From positions 186,001 through 250,000 of the forward strand of contig NZ_FRBS01000001.1 of assembly GCF_900142675.1 (NCBI RefSeq): a DNA stretch of 64,000 nucleotides. Reading direction: 5' to 3'. Below, one piece after another: positions 15,850-24,737 of the stretch; positions within the stretch are counted from its first letter, which is position 1; the number at the start of each line of letters is the position of its first letter. A program made the position numbers and the translations under genes. This DNA comes from Shouchella rhizosphaerae. GTDB taxonomy: Bacteria; Bacillota; Bacilli; Bacillales; Bacillaceae_D. Under the pieces are notes generated by a model. It was not told the origin of the DNA, did not search any database, and saw only the letters and a program-made list of their open reading frames with translations.

Positions 15850-16206
15850 ATGAGCAATGCGTATGATAAAGCGCACGAGCTAAAAGAAGCGTTAGCAGAA
15901 ACGCAAGAATTTAAGTCGCTTTACGACTTGCATCGGCAAATTGATGCGGACGACATCGCTAAAAAAATGCTTGAAAATTTCCGGAAGCTTCAGCTCGATT
16001 TGCAGCAAAAGCAAATGCAAGGCGTGCAAATTAGCGAAGAAGAAGCGCAACAAGCACAGCAGCAATTTGAACTCGTTTCCCAGCATGAATTGATTTCAAA
16101 ATTGATGGATGCGGAGCAACGGTTAAGTGTGATTATTACAGACTTGAACAAAATCATTACCGAGCCACTTGAGCGCATTTATGGCGAACCGCCACAAGAG
16201 CAATAA
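15850..16206 (+). CDS. yheA: YheA, YlbF/YmcA family protein
   Basis: A 118-residue, almost wholly helical protein of the YlbF/YmcA group. It has two long helices (about 5-60 and 65-112) and the stretch MLENFRKLQLDLQQKQMQG, with no membrane segment. In B. subtilis YlbF, YmcA and YaaT act together with RNase Y; YheA is a relative of unassigned role. AGGAG lies nine bases before the ATG. A strong terminator follows, so it ends the yheB-yheA unit. Confidence 0.88.
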   Translation: MSNAYDKAHELKEALAETQEFKSLYDLHRQIDADDIAKKMLENFRKLQLDLQQKQMQGVQISEEEAQQAQQQFELVSQHELISKLMDAEQRLSVIITDLNKIITEPLERIYGEPPQEQ

Positions 16207-16213
16207 GTTTTTT

Positions 16214-16245
16214 ACGATCTGCCGAACAAGGCAGGTCGTTTTTTT
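16214..16245 (+). terminator. Terminator after yheA
   Basis: ACGATCTGCC pairs with GGCAGGTCGT (one G-T pair) around GAACAA, followed by seven T. Confidence 0.9.
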
Positions 16246-16360
16246 ATGGCCGGTCCGCAAGCGGCAAACAGCCAGTTCTACTTTTTTCCTCGTCATCATA
16301 ATACTAGTACAGAATGAGGCAAGTTCACAGTACATCAAGAGAATTGAAGGGGGAATGGAT

Positions 16361-17212
16361 GTGAAGGCCTATAAACTGCTGGCGGTCAATATTGATGGAG
16401 CCATTTTTGGCAAAGATTCGAAGATAAGCAGGAGGACGAAAGAGGCGATCAATTATTTAAAGTATAAAGGGATCACAGTTGTCCTGACGACATCACAGCC
16501 TTTTTCACGGGCACAAAAGGCTGCAAAAGCATTAAAGCTTGATGGCATGGTAATCGCTCATGGAGGAGCGCTTGTGGCAGATACAGATAGAAATGAATGG
16601 TTTAATCGCCAGCTCGAAATGGATACAACACTTGATTTCTGCCATATCCTTGAACGTTTCGACTGTGATGCCCGCCTATTATATGGCGACCACGCTGTGG
16701 CGACTCGGCCCTTGCAAAAACAAAACTTGCTTGCACGAATGTCATTCAGTTCTCCTGGTGAACAGTTAATGTACCCGACCACTTATGTAGATTCCCTTTA
16801 TGAGCAAGTTCTGAAAGAAGGGAGCGGGCCGCTTAATATCTCCGTAAAATGTGAAAACAGTACAGACTTGGACCATATTTGCGAAGTGTTACAGAAAGAG
16901 ATCCAAAGCATTGAAATGAGCCGCATAAACAGGAAAGAGTGCATATTTGTTGGTGCTGGTGCTGGAAAAGCACGGGCATTGCAATGGCTTACGAAACAGC
17001 GAGGCATGGAGATGGAAGATGTTGTAGCGATTGGCATTGGTGAGGAGGATATTGACATGATAGAAATGGCAGGCCTCGGGGTAGCGATGGGCAATGCCAG
17101 TGGAAAACTAAAAGAAAAAGCCTCCTGGGTCACACGGAATGTTGACCAAGACGGCTTTGCCTTTATGGTCCATGAACTGTTCCGAAAGCAACTACGGCTA
17201 CAAGTGGATTAG
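16361..17212 (+). CDS. yhaX: HAD-superfamily Cof-type hydrolase YhaX
   Basis: A 283-residue HAD phosphatase of the Cof/YidA type. The first aspartate motif reads VNIDGAIF, so the usual second Asp of DxD is replaced by Gly (IDG), which may alter or remove phosphatase activity. The serine/threonine motif is TTS and the C-terminal metal motif is GIGEEDIDMIEMAG, where the usual GDxxND is GEEDID. With changes in motifs I and IV it may be a degenerate or altered HAD. The GTG at 16361 has AAGGGGG seven bases upstream; the ATG two codons before is too close. Gene context (after yheA, before yhzD) fits yhaX of B. subtilis. Confidence 0.75.
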   Translation: MKAYKLLAVNIDGAIFGKDSKISRRTKEAINYLKYKGITVVLTTSQPFSRAQKAAKALKLDGMVIAHGGALVADTDRNEWFNRQLEMDTTLDFCHILERFDCDARLLYGDHAVATRPLQKQNLLARMSFSSPGEQLMYPTTYVDSLYEQVLKEGSGPLNISVKCENSTDLDHICEVLQKEIQSIEMSRINRKECIFVGAGAGKARALQWLTKQRGMEMEDVVAIGIGEEDIDMIEMAGLGVAMGNASGKLKEKASWVTRNVDQDGFAFMVHELFRKQLRLQVD

Positions 17213-17358
17213 GGTCCATCTCTGTCGTAGGGTAAAGACGATAGAAATCGCTCAACAGGCATTGTTATTTTTTGCGCAGATGCTCATCGATTCGCTCTTC
17301 ACTGTCTGGAATAGGGCAACATTCCGTAGCCGCTCTTTTAAGAAAAGGGCGGTATTTT

Positions 17359-17538
17359 CTATCGGCAGAATAACAGCAGCTTGCCGCTTCTCGTCAACCG
17401 ATGGGTGAGCTTTTCCGCCTGCGCTTCTTTTAACCGTAATGTGGCTGTTCGGATCGCTTCATCGTCCGTTGCTGCTTCAAACCGTTCATTTAACACTTCT
17501 GAACTGTCTTTTTGAAAAGCAGTCAAATAGTAAACCAT
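17359..17538 (-). CDS. yhzD: YhzD-like small protein
   Basis: A 59-residue protein matching the YhzD family: an N-terminal strand (YYLTAFQKD), a helix with FEAATDDEA and a C-terminal THR...SGKLLLF end. The function is unknown. AAAGGAGG lies seven bases before the ATG. Downstream on the same strand a hairpin and a further open stretch without start codon (encoding AATECCPIPDSEERIDEHLR) reach about 17255; that may be a remnant or chance. Confidence 0.75.
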   Translation of the reverse strand: MVYYLTAFQKDSSEVLNERFEAATDDEAIRTATLRLKEAQAEKLTHRLTRSGKLLLFCR

Positions 17539-17649
17539 TGGTTCGCCTCCTTTTGTTTGATAGCGTTTCCATTAGTATAGCATGAAAAAAAGTGTGCATT
17601 CACCTATTTTCCATGAGTGAATACAATATCGGCAAAGGGGGAATAGTGG

Positions 17650-17970
17650 ATGTCAGTAGAAACAATTAAGTCATTATGCCAGCGGTACACCAATTATCCC
17701 GTCAAATTGACGGCACATGACGGCGTCGAACTTGAAGCCATTATTGAATATGTTGACAATGAGAATGCCCATGTCCTTTATCCAGTTGACGAGAATGAAA
17801 AACCAATACGCTTGTCCCAATTAGAAGGATTTTCTAGCGCAATGGAAATGCGCTATCCGTATAGCTATCCATACTATGGCTACCCGCCTTACGGCTTTGG
17901 TGTCAGGCCATTTGGCTGGCGTCGCTGGGTGCTACCGCTTGCAGCCCTTGCTGCTATTGCTCTGTTATAG
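17650..17970 (+). CDS. Sm-like N-domain, aromatic linker and hydrophobic tail protein (A)
   Basis: I do not recognise this 106-residue protein by name. Residues 1-60 look like a small Sm-type beta barrel (PVKLTAHDGVELEAIIEYVD, then AHVLYPV). Residues 67-92 are rich in Tyr, Pro and Gly (YPYSYPYYGYPPYGFG), and a hydrophobic tail (about 93-106) could insert in a membrane. The gene at 55782 has the same three-part design. AAAGGGGG precedes the ATG. Aromatic-Gly-Pro linkers are common in spore surface proteins, so a spore role is possible but not shown. Confidence 0.65.
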   Translation: MSVETIKSLCQRYTNYPVKLTAHDGVELEAIIEYVDNENAHVLYPVDENEKPIRLSQLEGFSSAMEMRYPYSYPYYGYPPYGFGVRPFGWRRWVLPLAALAAIALL

Positions 17971-18216
17971 GCATGCTCCAGCTAAGGGCATGCCTTTACA
18001 TATTTCTTGAGAGTGAGGAAGATTACGTAAATTCAGCGGAAAGTTCGCGATTTAAAACGAAATTATGTAAAATAAAGCTATACCACTTGAAGGTGTCGAT
18101 AAATGGTTAGGGATTTCCTGTTTATGGGCAGGTAACTGAAAGTGAAAACCTAAAGAGGACAAGCTTTTAGACACAATTGTAGATGAAATTGACTGGAGCT
18201 GTTAGGAGGATTGCAG

Positions 18217-18897
18217 ATGGAAACATATAATATTTACCTAGTAGAAGATGAAGCGAATTTATCAGAGGTATTAAAGGCTTATTTGCAAAAGGAAGGATGG
18301 AACGTCACCGTTTTTCTCGACGGCAATGCTGCTATTGAGGCGGTCCCGGATAAACCGCATTTGTGGGTATTGGATATTATGTTGCCTGGGACCGACGGCT
18401 ACCAAGTTTTGAAAGCTATTAAAGAGCAAGAAGACACGCCAGTTATTTTCATTTCTGCACGTGACCAAGACTTAGATCGTGTGCTTGGTCTTGAGATGGG
18501 CAGCGATGATTATTTGGCAAAGCCGTTTTTGCCACAGGAACTGATTATCCGTGTAAAAAAGCTGCTTAATCGTGTTTACGGTACGTCGTCAGCAGAATCG
18601 CAAAAAATTGAGCTGAACAACTACAGCATTGACCCAATCGGCCGCACGATTGTCGATCTAGAGGCCAATAATGACACGGTTGATTTAACGACAAAAGAAA
18701 TGGATTTAATGTTGCTGTTGTCTGCTGATATTGGCAAGGCGTTTTCTCGGGAAAAAATCATTGAGCATGTTTGGGGCGAAAATTATTTTGGTTCAGAACG
18801 GGCAGTGGACGATGTAGTCCGCCGCGTCCGTAAAAAAATGCCGCGTATCCACTTAGAAACGCTCTATGGTTACGGATACCGCATTTTGTCTTCATGA
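18217..18897 (+). CDS. cssR: Secretion-stress response regulator CssR
   Basis: A 226-residue OmpR/PhoB-type response regulator. The receiver domain has acidic residues at 10-12, the phosphorylated Asp53 (VLDIMLPGTDGY) and Lys102 (KPF); the C-terminal winged helix (about 130-225) ends in YGYGYRILSS. Sequence is close to B. subtilis CssR, which activates htrA and htrB when misfolded exported proteins accumulate. The ATG at 18217 has GGAGG seven bases upstream; a TTG two codons earlier is too close. The stop overlaps the cssS start by 4 bases. htrA and htrB are not in this window. Confidence 0.92.
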   Translation: METYNIYLVEDEANLSEVLKAYLQKEGWNVTVFLDGNAAIEAVPDKPHLWVLDIMLPGTDGYQVLKAIKEQEDTPVIFISARDQDLDRVLGLEMGSDDYLAKPFLPQELIIRVKKLLNRVYGTSSAESQKIELNNYSIDPIGRTIVDLEANNDTVDLTTKEMDLMLLLSADIGKAFSREKIIEHVWGENYFGSERAVDDVVRRVRKKMPRIHLETLYGYGYRILSS

Positions 18898-20297
18898 TTA
18901 AAATCAACTTGACGAAACGAATATGGCTAGCATTCGTTTCGTTAATTGTGCTTGTTGTCCTTTCGATTACCATTGTTTACCCACTTTCGATCAGAGGAAC
19001 GCTTACCGAGGAAACGTACCGTTTAATTGAAAACGATGTTAGGCAGCTTCTTTCTGGGGAGAATGACTACTTTCCGTTCCAGCCAGGGTTTTACCAGGCC
19101 AGGGAGCAACGTTCAACGGTTTCTTATTCATTTCGTTTATCTGAAGCTGGTGTAAGCTATATTGACCCACGGTTAGTTCCCCCTTACGAAGTGAATAATG
19201 AAATAGTCCAGAATGCTTTAGAACAAAAGGGACAGCATGGCCGTTATGAAACCACAATTGATGAACAAACGCTATTTTATGTAATCACCAAAATCTCGGA
19301 CAGTCAATTCCTTGTCACGTATATGTGGGACACATACCGTGACGAGATGGTAAACCGTTTATGGGAGCGGCTGCTATACTTATTGTTGTTAGCAAGTGCC
19401 TTAAGTTTGTTCCCGGCGATTTGGCTAAAGCATTATTTGCGCCAGCCTCTTGCCGTGCTTGAGAACCATCTTGAGCAAATTGCCAACCGTAATTGGCAAG
19501 AACCATTGCGATGGGAGGGAGATAAGGATTTCGAACGCCTATCTTACCAATTTGAACGGATGCGGCAAAACTTAAATAGCTATGACCGAGCGCAAAAGAC
19601 ATTCATCCAACATGCATCCCACGAGCTCAAAACGCCAATTATGGTCATTAAAAGCTACTCCCAGTCTGTGAAAGATGGGATTTTGCCAAAAGAAAATTTG
19701 GAGCAAACGATGGACGTCATCACGGAAGAGGCAAACCGGATGGAACGCCGCGTAATTGACATGCTTTATTACACAAAGCTCGACCAAATGAAGAAAGATC
19801 AGCTTAACGTTGGGCCATTCCCGTTCGGAAAGCTAGCATACCAGATTGAAGAACGGTTCCGCTACCAGCGCGATGATGTAACCATTTCCGTTGAAGGGGC
19901 AGAAGTCATTGTCGAAGCTGACATTGAACAATGCGAAGTGTTGTTGGAAAACCTCGTTGAAAACGGGTTGCGTTATGCGAAGCATCGCTTGTATATTCGC
20001 GCTGAACAAGATGAGAGGAACTGTTATCTCATTGTCGAAAATGAAGGAGAACCGATTGACGCTGATTTGACTAAGCTATTTAACCCTTTTTATAAAGGCA
20101 ATAAAGGCAAATTTGGACTCGGGCTGGCAATCGTCAAGCAAATAGCGGAGCTTCATCGGGGAAGTGCACGAGTGGAAAATATCGATGATGGCGTCCGATT
20201 CACCATAACGTTGCCGAAGACAATCAAGCCTAAGCCTATTGAACCAAAACGGAAAGAACGGCGAAAAGAAGCAAAAGCTGACAAAAAAGAGCGCTAG
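18894..20297 (+). CDS. cssS: Secretion-stress sensor histidine kinase CssS
   Basis: A 467-residue membrane kinase: helix 1 (about 10-31), an extracytoplasmic sensor region (32-155) and helix 2 (about 158-177). A HAMP-like linker, the H-box HASHELKTPI (phosphorylated His243) and ATPase boxes NLVENGLRYA and GLGLAIVKQ follow. It senses misfolded protein outside the membrane and phosphorylates CssR. The end is an unusual Lys/Arg/Glu-rich tail of about 30 residues. The cssS stop lies in the loop of the terminator hairpin. prsA, a foldase for exported proteins, lies 1.6 kb downstream on the opposite strand. Confidence 0.92.
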   Translation: MIKINLTKRIWLAFVSLIVLVVLSITIVYPLSIRGTLTEETYRLIENDVRQLLSGENDYFPFQPGFYQAREQRSTVSYSFRLSEAGVSYIDPRLVPPYEVNNEIVQNALEQKGQHGRYETTIDEQTLFYVITKISDSQFLVTYMWDTYRDEMVNRLWERLLYLLLLASALSLFPAIWLKHYLRQPLAVLENHLEQIANRNWQEPLRWEGDKDFERLSYQFERMRQNLNSYDRAQKTFIQHASHELKTPIMVIKSYSQSVKDGILPKENLEQTMDVITEEANRMERRVIDMLYYTKLDQMKKDQLNVGPFPFGKLAYQIEERFRYQRDDVTISVEGAEVIVEADIEQCEVLLENLVENGLRYAKHRLYIRAEQDERNCYLIVENEGEPIDADLTKLFNPFYKGNKGKFGLGLAIVKQIAELHRGSARVENIDDGVRFTITLPKTIKPKPIEPKRKERRKEAKADKKER

Positions 20298-20319
20298 CCT
20301 ATGGGTGCGCTCTTTTTGT
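20283..20319 (+). terminator. Terminator of cssRS
   Basis: AAAAAGAGCGC pairs with GCGCTCTTTTT. The hairpin begins inside the last codons of cssS. Confidence 0.9.
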
Positions 20320-20387
20320 TTTCAACCCCTTTAAAGCGAATCGTATGCTATACTGAAAGGAAGATTAGAAGCTTAAGAGGTGAGACG

Positions 20388-21347
20388 ATGGCAAAAGGCA
20401 TTAGACATCATCGAGTGGGGGAAGCGGTAGATGGTTATTTATTAATTAAAACCGCCACAAAACAAATCGCTAGCAACTCAAAGCCTTTTTTGACGTTGAT
20501 TCTTGGCGACCATACCGGTGAAATTGAGGCTAAACTTTGGGGGATTTCCCCAGAAGATGAAGCGACCTTTGTCAATAAAACAATTGTCCATATCCAAGGA
20601 GACGTGATTGACTATCGGGGGCGGCTTCAGCTTAAAATTGCCAGCATCCGCCCGACATCAGCGATGGATGGCGTTCACTTAAATGATTTTGTCCGATCAG
20701 CTCCCTTGGCGCCAAATGATATGCTCGATGAAGTCAATCAATACATTTTTGAAATCCATAATCCCCATATCCAACGGATTACACGCTTTCTCCTAAAAAA
20801 ACACCAACAGGCATTTTTAGAATCGCCAGCGGCTACAAAAAACCATCATGAGTTTATGTCCGGCTTGGCATTCCATGTTGTATCGATGCTACGGATTGGC
20901 AAAAGCTTAATAGAGCTTTATCCAACTCTTGACAAAGACTTGCTTTACGCAGGCATCATTTTGCACGATTTAGGCAAAGTTCGTGAGCTATCTGGCGCGA
21001 TTGATACTACCTATACGTTAGAAGGGAAGCTTCTTGGCCATATTTCCATCATGTCCAATGAAATTGCTCAAGCTGCCAAAGAGCTAGAAATTGACGGGGA
21101 AGAGGTTCTTATTCTTCAGCATCTTATTTTAAGTCACCATGGGAAAGGGGAATGGGGCAGTCCAAAAACCCCTGTAGTGAGGGAGGCGGAAGTTCTCCAT
21201 TTAATTGATAATATTGATGCGAAGATTAATATGATGGATCGGGCGCTTGAACGGGTACAGCCAGGAGAGTTTTCGGAACGGGTTATGGCTCTTGATAATC
21301 GCAGTTTTTATAAACCGAGCTTTCATAAAAAGCCAATAGAGTTATAG
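20388..21347 (+). CDS. yhaM: 3'-5' exoribonuclease YhaM
   Basis: A 319-residue nuclease with an N-terminal OB fold (about 10-90) and an HD domain (His163; His193-Asp194 in ILHDLGKV). YhaM trims single-stranded RNA and DNA from the 3' end and takes part in RNA turnover. The ATG at 20388 follows AAGAGGTGAGACG and gives the family length; a longer open frame upstream overlaps the cssS terminator. An extended -10 box TGCTATACT lies at 20346-20354. yhaL follows, as in B. subtilis. Confidence 0.92.
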   Translation: MAKGIRHHRVGEAVDGYLLIKTATKQIASNSKPFLTLILGDHTGEIEAKLWGISPEDEATFVNKTIVHIQGDVIDYRGRLQLKIASIRPTSAMDGVHLNDFVRSAPLAPNDMLDEVNQYIFEIHNPHIQRITRFLLKKHQQAFLESPAATKNHHEFMSGLAFHVVSMLRIGKSLIELYPTLDKDLLYAGIILHDLGKVRELSGAIDTTYTLEGKLLGHISIMSNEIAQAAKELEIDGEEVLILQHLILSHHGKGEWGSPKTPVVREAEVLHLIDNIDAKINMMDRALERVQPGEFSERVMALDNRSFYKPSFHKKPIEL

Positions 21348-21443
21348 GTTCCAACGGTTAAACCTAATACCCTCGTTCCCATGCTTGGAATCCCGTCATT
21401 CATGAACGCTATTCTCGGTTTCACACGGATTGGGACATCGGCA

Positions 21444-21485
21444 GACAAGCGTTTTCTATCAGTCTCGATGGTTTTGTCGACTTTG
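21444..21485 (+). repeat. Dispersed intergenic repeat, copy B
   Basis: It begins GACAAGCGTTTTCTATCAGT and ends TTTTGTCGAC, so the ends GACAA and TTGTC are inverted. The core is identical to copies at 2.5 and 30.0 kb. Upstream sequence (CGGTTTCAC) is shared with the diverged copy at 46.3 kb. Confidence 0.75.
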
Positions 21486-21569
21486 ATCCTCTCTACAGTT
21501 CTATTCTATTTTTCCCATGCATACGTTTTACTAGAAAGCCAAAACGGATGTGGAAGGATGGACGATACG

Positions 21570-21848
21570 ATGAAACCTAAAAAGACAAGCCAGTTCATTG
21601 CTCTGGGAGCTGTTGCCGTCTTAGCGATTGTCTTCATTGTGACTCAAACTTCACTACTATCAGTCATAACAAGCAGCCCCTGGTGGATGTATGGTTTGAT
21701 TATCGGCATTTTGTTTAGCGGATATATGTGGGTAAAAACAATGAAGGAAGAAAACGAGGCTGACCAGGAGTGGATCGAGCAAGAGGGAAATGTTTACATG
21801 GCCCGCTTGGAGGCCGCCAAAGCTCGCAGGGAAGCACAACAGAAATAA
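21570..21848 (+). CDS. yhaL: Sporulation protein YhaL
   Basis: A 92-residue membrane protein with two hydrophobic segments (about 8-25 and 36-53, PWWMYGLIIGILFSGYMWVK) and a charged C-terminal tail. The second segment and the tail match YhaL of B. subtilis; the first segment is an N-terminal extension relative to it. AAGGATGG is eight bases before the ATG at 21570. Role in sporulation is known only from expression in B. subtilis. It converges with prsA over a shared terminator. Confidence 0.75.
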   Translation: MKPKKTSQFIALGAVAVLAIVFIVTQTSLLSVITSSPWWMYGLIIGILFSGYMWVKTMKEENEADQEWIEQEGNVYMARLEAAKARREAQQK

Positions 21849-21887
21849 GAGCAAGCGACAGCATTGCGCTGTTGCTTGCTCTTTCTT
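21846..21887. terminator. Bidirectional terminator between yhaL and prsA
   Basis: AGAGCAAGC-GACAGC pairs with GCTGT-TGCTTGCTCT around ATTGC; T run on the + side, and A next to it on the left for the minus strand. Confidence 0.88.
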
Positions 21888-21889
21888 TA

Positions 21890-22927
21890 TTATTCTTCAG
21901 TATCTTCGCTGTTGTTTTCGTTAGAGGTATCTGCTTCTGTATCTTCAGCAGACTCATCTTCCTCTGTGTTTTCCTCGTCAGCAGGTTCTTCTCCGTTCTC
22001 TCCGTCAGCAGGTTCTTCCTCAACGGCAGGCTCTTCGATTGGCGTTGTGTACTGGGTGACAATGGCATCGAATTCCTCGTCGTTAATTTTCACATTGTAT
22101 TTGTCAATCAGCTCTCCTAAAACAGTAGTAAAATCTTTCCCTTGCTCGGAGATGATTTGGTCGTAGACAAAGTCACGGTTGTCTTCAAAAGTATCGAGTT
22201 TATCTGTTACTTCAATGATGTGGAAGCCAAACTGCGATTCGACAGGATCACTAATGTCATTCACGTCCAAACTGAAGGCAACCTCTGAAAATTCAGGCAC
22301 CATTTGTTCTCGGTCAAAGGTACCAAGGTCGCCGCCATTGGCAGCCGATTGCGTGTCCGTAGAATATTCTTCGGCCAACTCAGCAAAGTCTTCGCCATCG
22401 TTTAAGCGGTCTTTGACTTCATTTGCTGTTTCTTCATCTTCTACAAGAATATGGCGCGCTGTAATCTGTTCAAATTGTTCTTGGTTTTCTTCAAAATAAG
22501 TTTGAAGGGTTTCGTCTGATGTGTCTACGCCTTCTGCGCTAAGTTGCTTCATGGCGATTTCAGGCACAATGAGTTCTTCTTTTAATTGATCAATATTATC
22601 AAGCGGATAGCCGGAATTCGTAAAGAAGTTGACTAAGTCTTCATCAGACTCCACATTATAATCGGATTTTAAATCTTCGATCATTTCATTTATTTCATCA
22701 TCGCTAATGTCCATATCCTCACTAGCACGTGTTAGCAATGCTGTACTCATTTGGTTGACAAACTGCTGTTGGGCTTGCTGCGTCTCTTTAAAAGAATCAT
22801 ATAGATCATCTTTTGTGAGAGCTGTTTCCCCATCAATTTCCACTACTGCGTTTTCGCTGTCATCGCTACAACCAGCAAAGACGGTTAAGCTGACAGCACC
22901 TACTGCTGCTAATACCAACTTTTTCAT
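21890..22927 (-). CDS. prsA: Extracytoplasmic foldase PrsA (peptidyl-prolyl isomerase lipoprotein)
   Basis: A 345-residue lipoprotein essential in B. subtilis for folding exported proteins. The signal peptide ends in the lipobox VFAGC (lipid-modified Cys20). A chaperone domain (about 25-150) and a PpiC-type rotamase domain ([12 protein letters not shown] to FGFHIIEV, about 155-242) follow. B. subtilis PrsA has 292 residues. Here about 48 residues are added at the C-terminus, 25 of them Asp or Glu, a trait that would suit an alkaline, cation-rich outside. GAGGAG precedes the ATG. It is transcribed from its own promoter at 23.0 kb. Confidence 0.95.
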   Translation of the reverse strand: MKKLVLAAVGAVSLTVFAGCSDDSENAVVEIDGETALTKDDLYDSFKETQQAQQQFVNQMSTALLTRASEDMDISDDEINEMIEDLKSDYNVESDEDLVNFFTNSGYPLDNIDQLKEELIVPEIAMKQLSAEGVDTSDETLQTYFEENQEQFEQITARHILVEDEETANEVKDRLNDGEDFAELAEEYSTDTQSAANGGDLGTFDREQMVPEFSEVAFSLDVNDISDPVESQFGFHIIEVTDKLDTFEDNRDFVYDQIISEQGKDFTTVLGELIDKYNVKINDEEFDAIVTQYTTPIEEPAVEEEPADGENGEEPADEENTEEDESAEDTEADTSNENNSEDTEE

Positions 22928-23016
22928 TCAGGCACACTCCTCGGTGATCACGAATTTTCTTTTTCAAACTGCTTGTCCGTAGGCAAACAGCTAGTTTATC
23001 AAGGTTCACAAACCAT

Positions 23017-23045
23017 ACTATACCATAAATACGTGCTGCCAACAA
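23017..23045 (-). promoter_or_regulatory. Promoter of prsA; rest of the 360-base gap is empty
   Basis: On the minus strand TTGTTG (23045-23040), a 17-bp spacer and TATAGT (23022-23017) give a leader of about 80 bases. I see no gene in the remainder of 22928-23287. Confidence 0.5.
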
Positions 23046-23287
23046 TCGCCGGATAAGGAATGAAATTGGGCAAATTGCCCAGTACCCATAATTTGTTTTT
23101 GCATAGGATATGGTAACAAAGCATAGAGGAGCTGTTTGAAAGCCAAGCAAAAAGCGAAATTGCGCCATTTATCGTATGGTTTTTCAAAAATTACAGGTCA
23201 AACAGTGCGCTTGGTCCCAATCAGGCGGCATCCCTCTAATATGCTTTTATCAAATATCTTGTGAAATTATCAAAGGAGGAAATGTAC

Positions 23288-23389
23288 ATGAGTTATGCAG
23301 GCGGAGGATACGGGTACCACGGCGGATTCGCCTTAATTGTTGTGCTTTTCATTTTGCTAGTTATTATTGGTGCATCTTGGATTTGCTAG
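23288..23389 (+). CDS. sscA: SscA/YjcZ-family small spore protein
   Basis: A 33-residue protein: a Gly/Tyr-rich start (MSYAGGGYGYHGGF) and one hydrophobic helix (ALIVVLFILLVIIGASWIC). This is the YjcZ-type family that includes B. subtilis SscA, a small spore coat assembly protein encoded near prsA and yhaL. AAAGGAGG lies seven bases before the ATG, and a strong terminator follows ten bases after the stop. It is probably made in the mother cell, though I cannot define its promoter. Confidence 0.82.
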   Translation: MSYAGGGYGYHGGFALIVVLFILLVIIGASWIC

Positions 23390-23398
23390 TCCGCTCAT

Positions 23399-23428
23399 GC
23401 CATCCGGCTCTCCCCCGGATGGCTTTTC
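23399..23428 (+). terminator. Terminator after sscA
   Basis: GCCATCCGG pairs with CCGGATGGC, followed by TTTT. Confidence 0.88.
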
Positions 23429-23522
23429 CATGAAAAAGGGACTATTCAAAACGGGTAAAAAAGGGTATAACGGTAAACAGATGCTTTTTCTTGTGGACAA
23501 GCTAATGAAAGGTGTGTAGGGG

Positions 23523-24140
23523 ATGCAGCAAAAAAGAGTGACGCAGACAGACCGATTCTACAAAGTCGGCTTTTTTGTTGCGGCTAGCCTGTTTGTATTG
23601 CTAACAACGGCAATTATTGTGTTTTTCATCTATTTATTCGCAGGCTCTGAGGAGGCGCGTTTGCCGGCAACTGAACAACAGGGGACAAGCGGCGACATGT
23701 TGTCCATTCAGCTTAACCGTGACCAAATGAATATGCTGCTAGCAGATTTGACAAAGTCTGGAGAAGACGTGCCGTTTGCTTTTCACTTAGCGGAAGACGG
23801 TGTTTATTTGACAGGAGAAGTAAATGTTTTCATTGGAGACGTTGATTTATCGATGAGATTTGCGCCTGAAGTGCGTGAGGATGGATCGCTTTTATTAAAA
23901 GCTGAACATTTAAACGCAGGTGCGCTTCAAATTTCTCCAGCCTATGCATTACGGATTTTTTCCCAACTCGCTGATTTGCCTGAGTGGGTGACAATTTACC
24001 CTGCAGAAGAAAGTGTGCTGTTACATCCAAGCGAAATAAAAGAGACATTGCCATATGGCTTGCGGTTCAACAATGTTGATTTAGCTCATGATGAAATTGA
24101 GTTAGGTTTGGTGCGCTCTAACAGTACGGCGGATAATTAA
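23523..24140 (+). CDS. ypmS: YpmS family protein (DUF2140)
   Basis: A 205-residue protein with one N-terminal membrane anchor (about 17-40) and an extracytoplasmic domain typical of the YpmS/DUF2140 group (LSIQLNRDQMN, GDVDLSMRFAPEV, LPYGLRFNNVDL). Its function is unknown. AAAGGTGTGTAGGG precedes the ATG. In B. subtilis ypmS lies elsewhere, so its position here is a local difference. The stop codon lies inside the terminator hairpin. Confidence 0.78.
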   Translation: MQQKRVTQTDRFYKVGFFVAASLFVLLTTAIIVFFIYLFAGSEEARLPATEQQGTSGDMLSIQLNRDQMNMLLADLTKSGEDVPFAFHLAEDGVYLTGEVNVFIGDVDLSMRFAPEVREDGSLLLKAEHLNAGALQISPAYALRIFSQLADLPEWVTIYPAEESVLLHPSEIKETLPYGLRFNNVDLAHDEIELGLVRSNSTADN

Positions 24141-24157
24141 TTATCCGCCGTTTTTTT
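24126..24157 (+). terminator. Terminator after ypmS
   Basis: ACGGCGGATAA pairs with TTATCCGCCGT around TTAA and is followed by seven T. The ypmS stop is in the stem. Confidence 0.92.
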
Positions 24158-24737
24158 ATTTTGCAGGTTGCAAGGGGAAGAGGTTGGCAGAAGCCAGTTT
24201 TAAATGGCCGTCTTTTTCTTCAACATCATTTTGGAAATCAGTTAGACAAGCATCAAACTGCTCAATAAACTCCGTGCCATAAATATGGCGGACAATACAA
24301 ATAAGCTCAGAGAATTCCGGAAATTTCCCATAAAGTTCTTTCATCGGCACCGCTCCTTGGTAGACATGGTACGTATGCTCATTAAAGGCTCTCATCGTCT
24401 CAAGGAACAGTTGTCGGCCAGAGTCTGTTAGACAAATGTACGTATTCCGTTTGTCGTCTTTTTTCTTTGAAAATGAAAGCAATCCCCTTGCTTCAAGTTT
24501 TTTTGAAAAATTAAAGGCGGTGGAGACATGCATAACACCGTGTGAAGCGATGTCTGAAATAGTGGCGCCATTAAGCTGATAGGCAATCCAAAGAATATGG
24601 TGTTCGTTTAAATTAAGGTGGAATGGTTTAATCCATGCTTGCCAATCTTTTTCAACAGATTTCCAGAGGGCTTTGCTTAACAACGCCATTTTATGGCTAA
24701 AGACAATCGATTCTTTTAATGGGTGGTTCAAATCCAT
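24156..24737 (-). CDS. scoC: Transition-state regulator ScoC (Hpr)
   Basis: A 193-residue MarR-family repressor that in B. subtilis shuts off extracellular proteases, oligopeptide uptake and sporulation functions before starvation. The winged-helix core (about 40-115: NEHHILWIAYQLNG, HVSTAFNFSKKLEARGLL, DDKRNTYICLT) is very close to Hpr, and the C-terminal region is present. Two in-frame ATGs precede the conserved region (24746 and 24737); neither has an ideally spaced ribosome site, so the exact start is open. Together with EcsA and PrsA nearby, it makes a region devoted to secretion control. Confidence 0.9.
   Translation of the reverse strand: MDLNHPLKESIVFSHKMALLSKALWKSVEKDWQAWIKPFHLNLNEHHILWIAYQLNGATISDIASHGVMHVSTAFNFSKKLEARGLLSFSKKKDDKRNTYICLTDSGRQLFLETMRAFNEHTYHVYQGAVPMKELYGKFPEFSELICIVRHIYGTEFIEQFDACLTDFQNDVEEKDGHLKLASANLFPLQPAK

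Noticed and set aside
17253-17356. Open stretch on the minus strand downstream of yhzD encoding ATECCPIPDSEERIDEHLR
   Set aside because: The C-terminal sequence looks protein-like, but there is no start codon or ribosome site; it may be a remnant and cannot be supported as a gene.
17620-17627. AATACAAT as a sigma-E -10 element before the gene at 17650
   Set aside because: Transcription would start almost on the ribosome site, and no upstream element is seen at the required distance.
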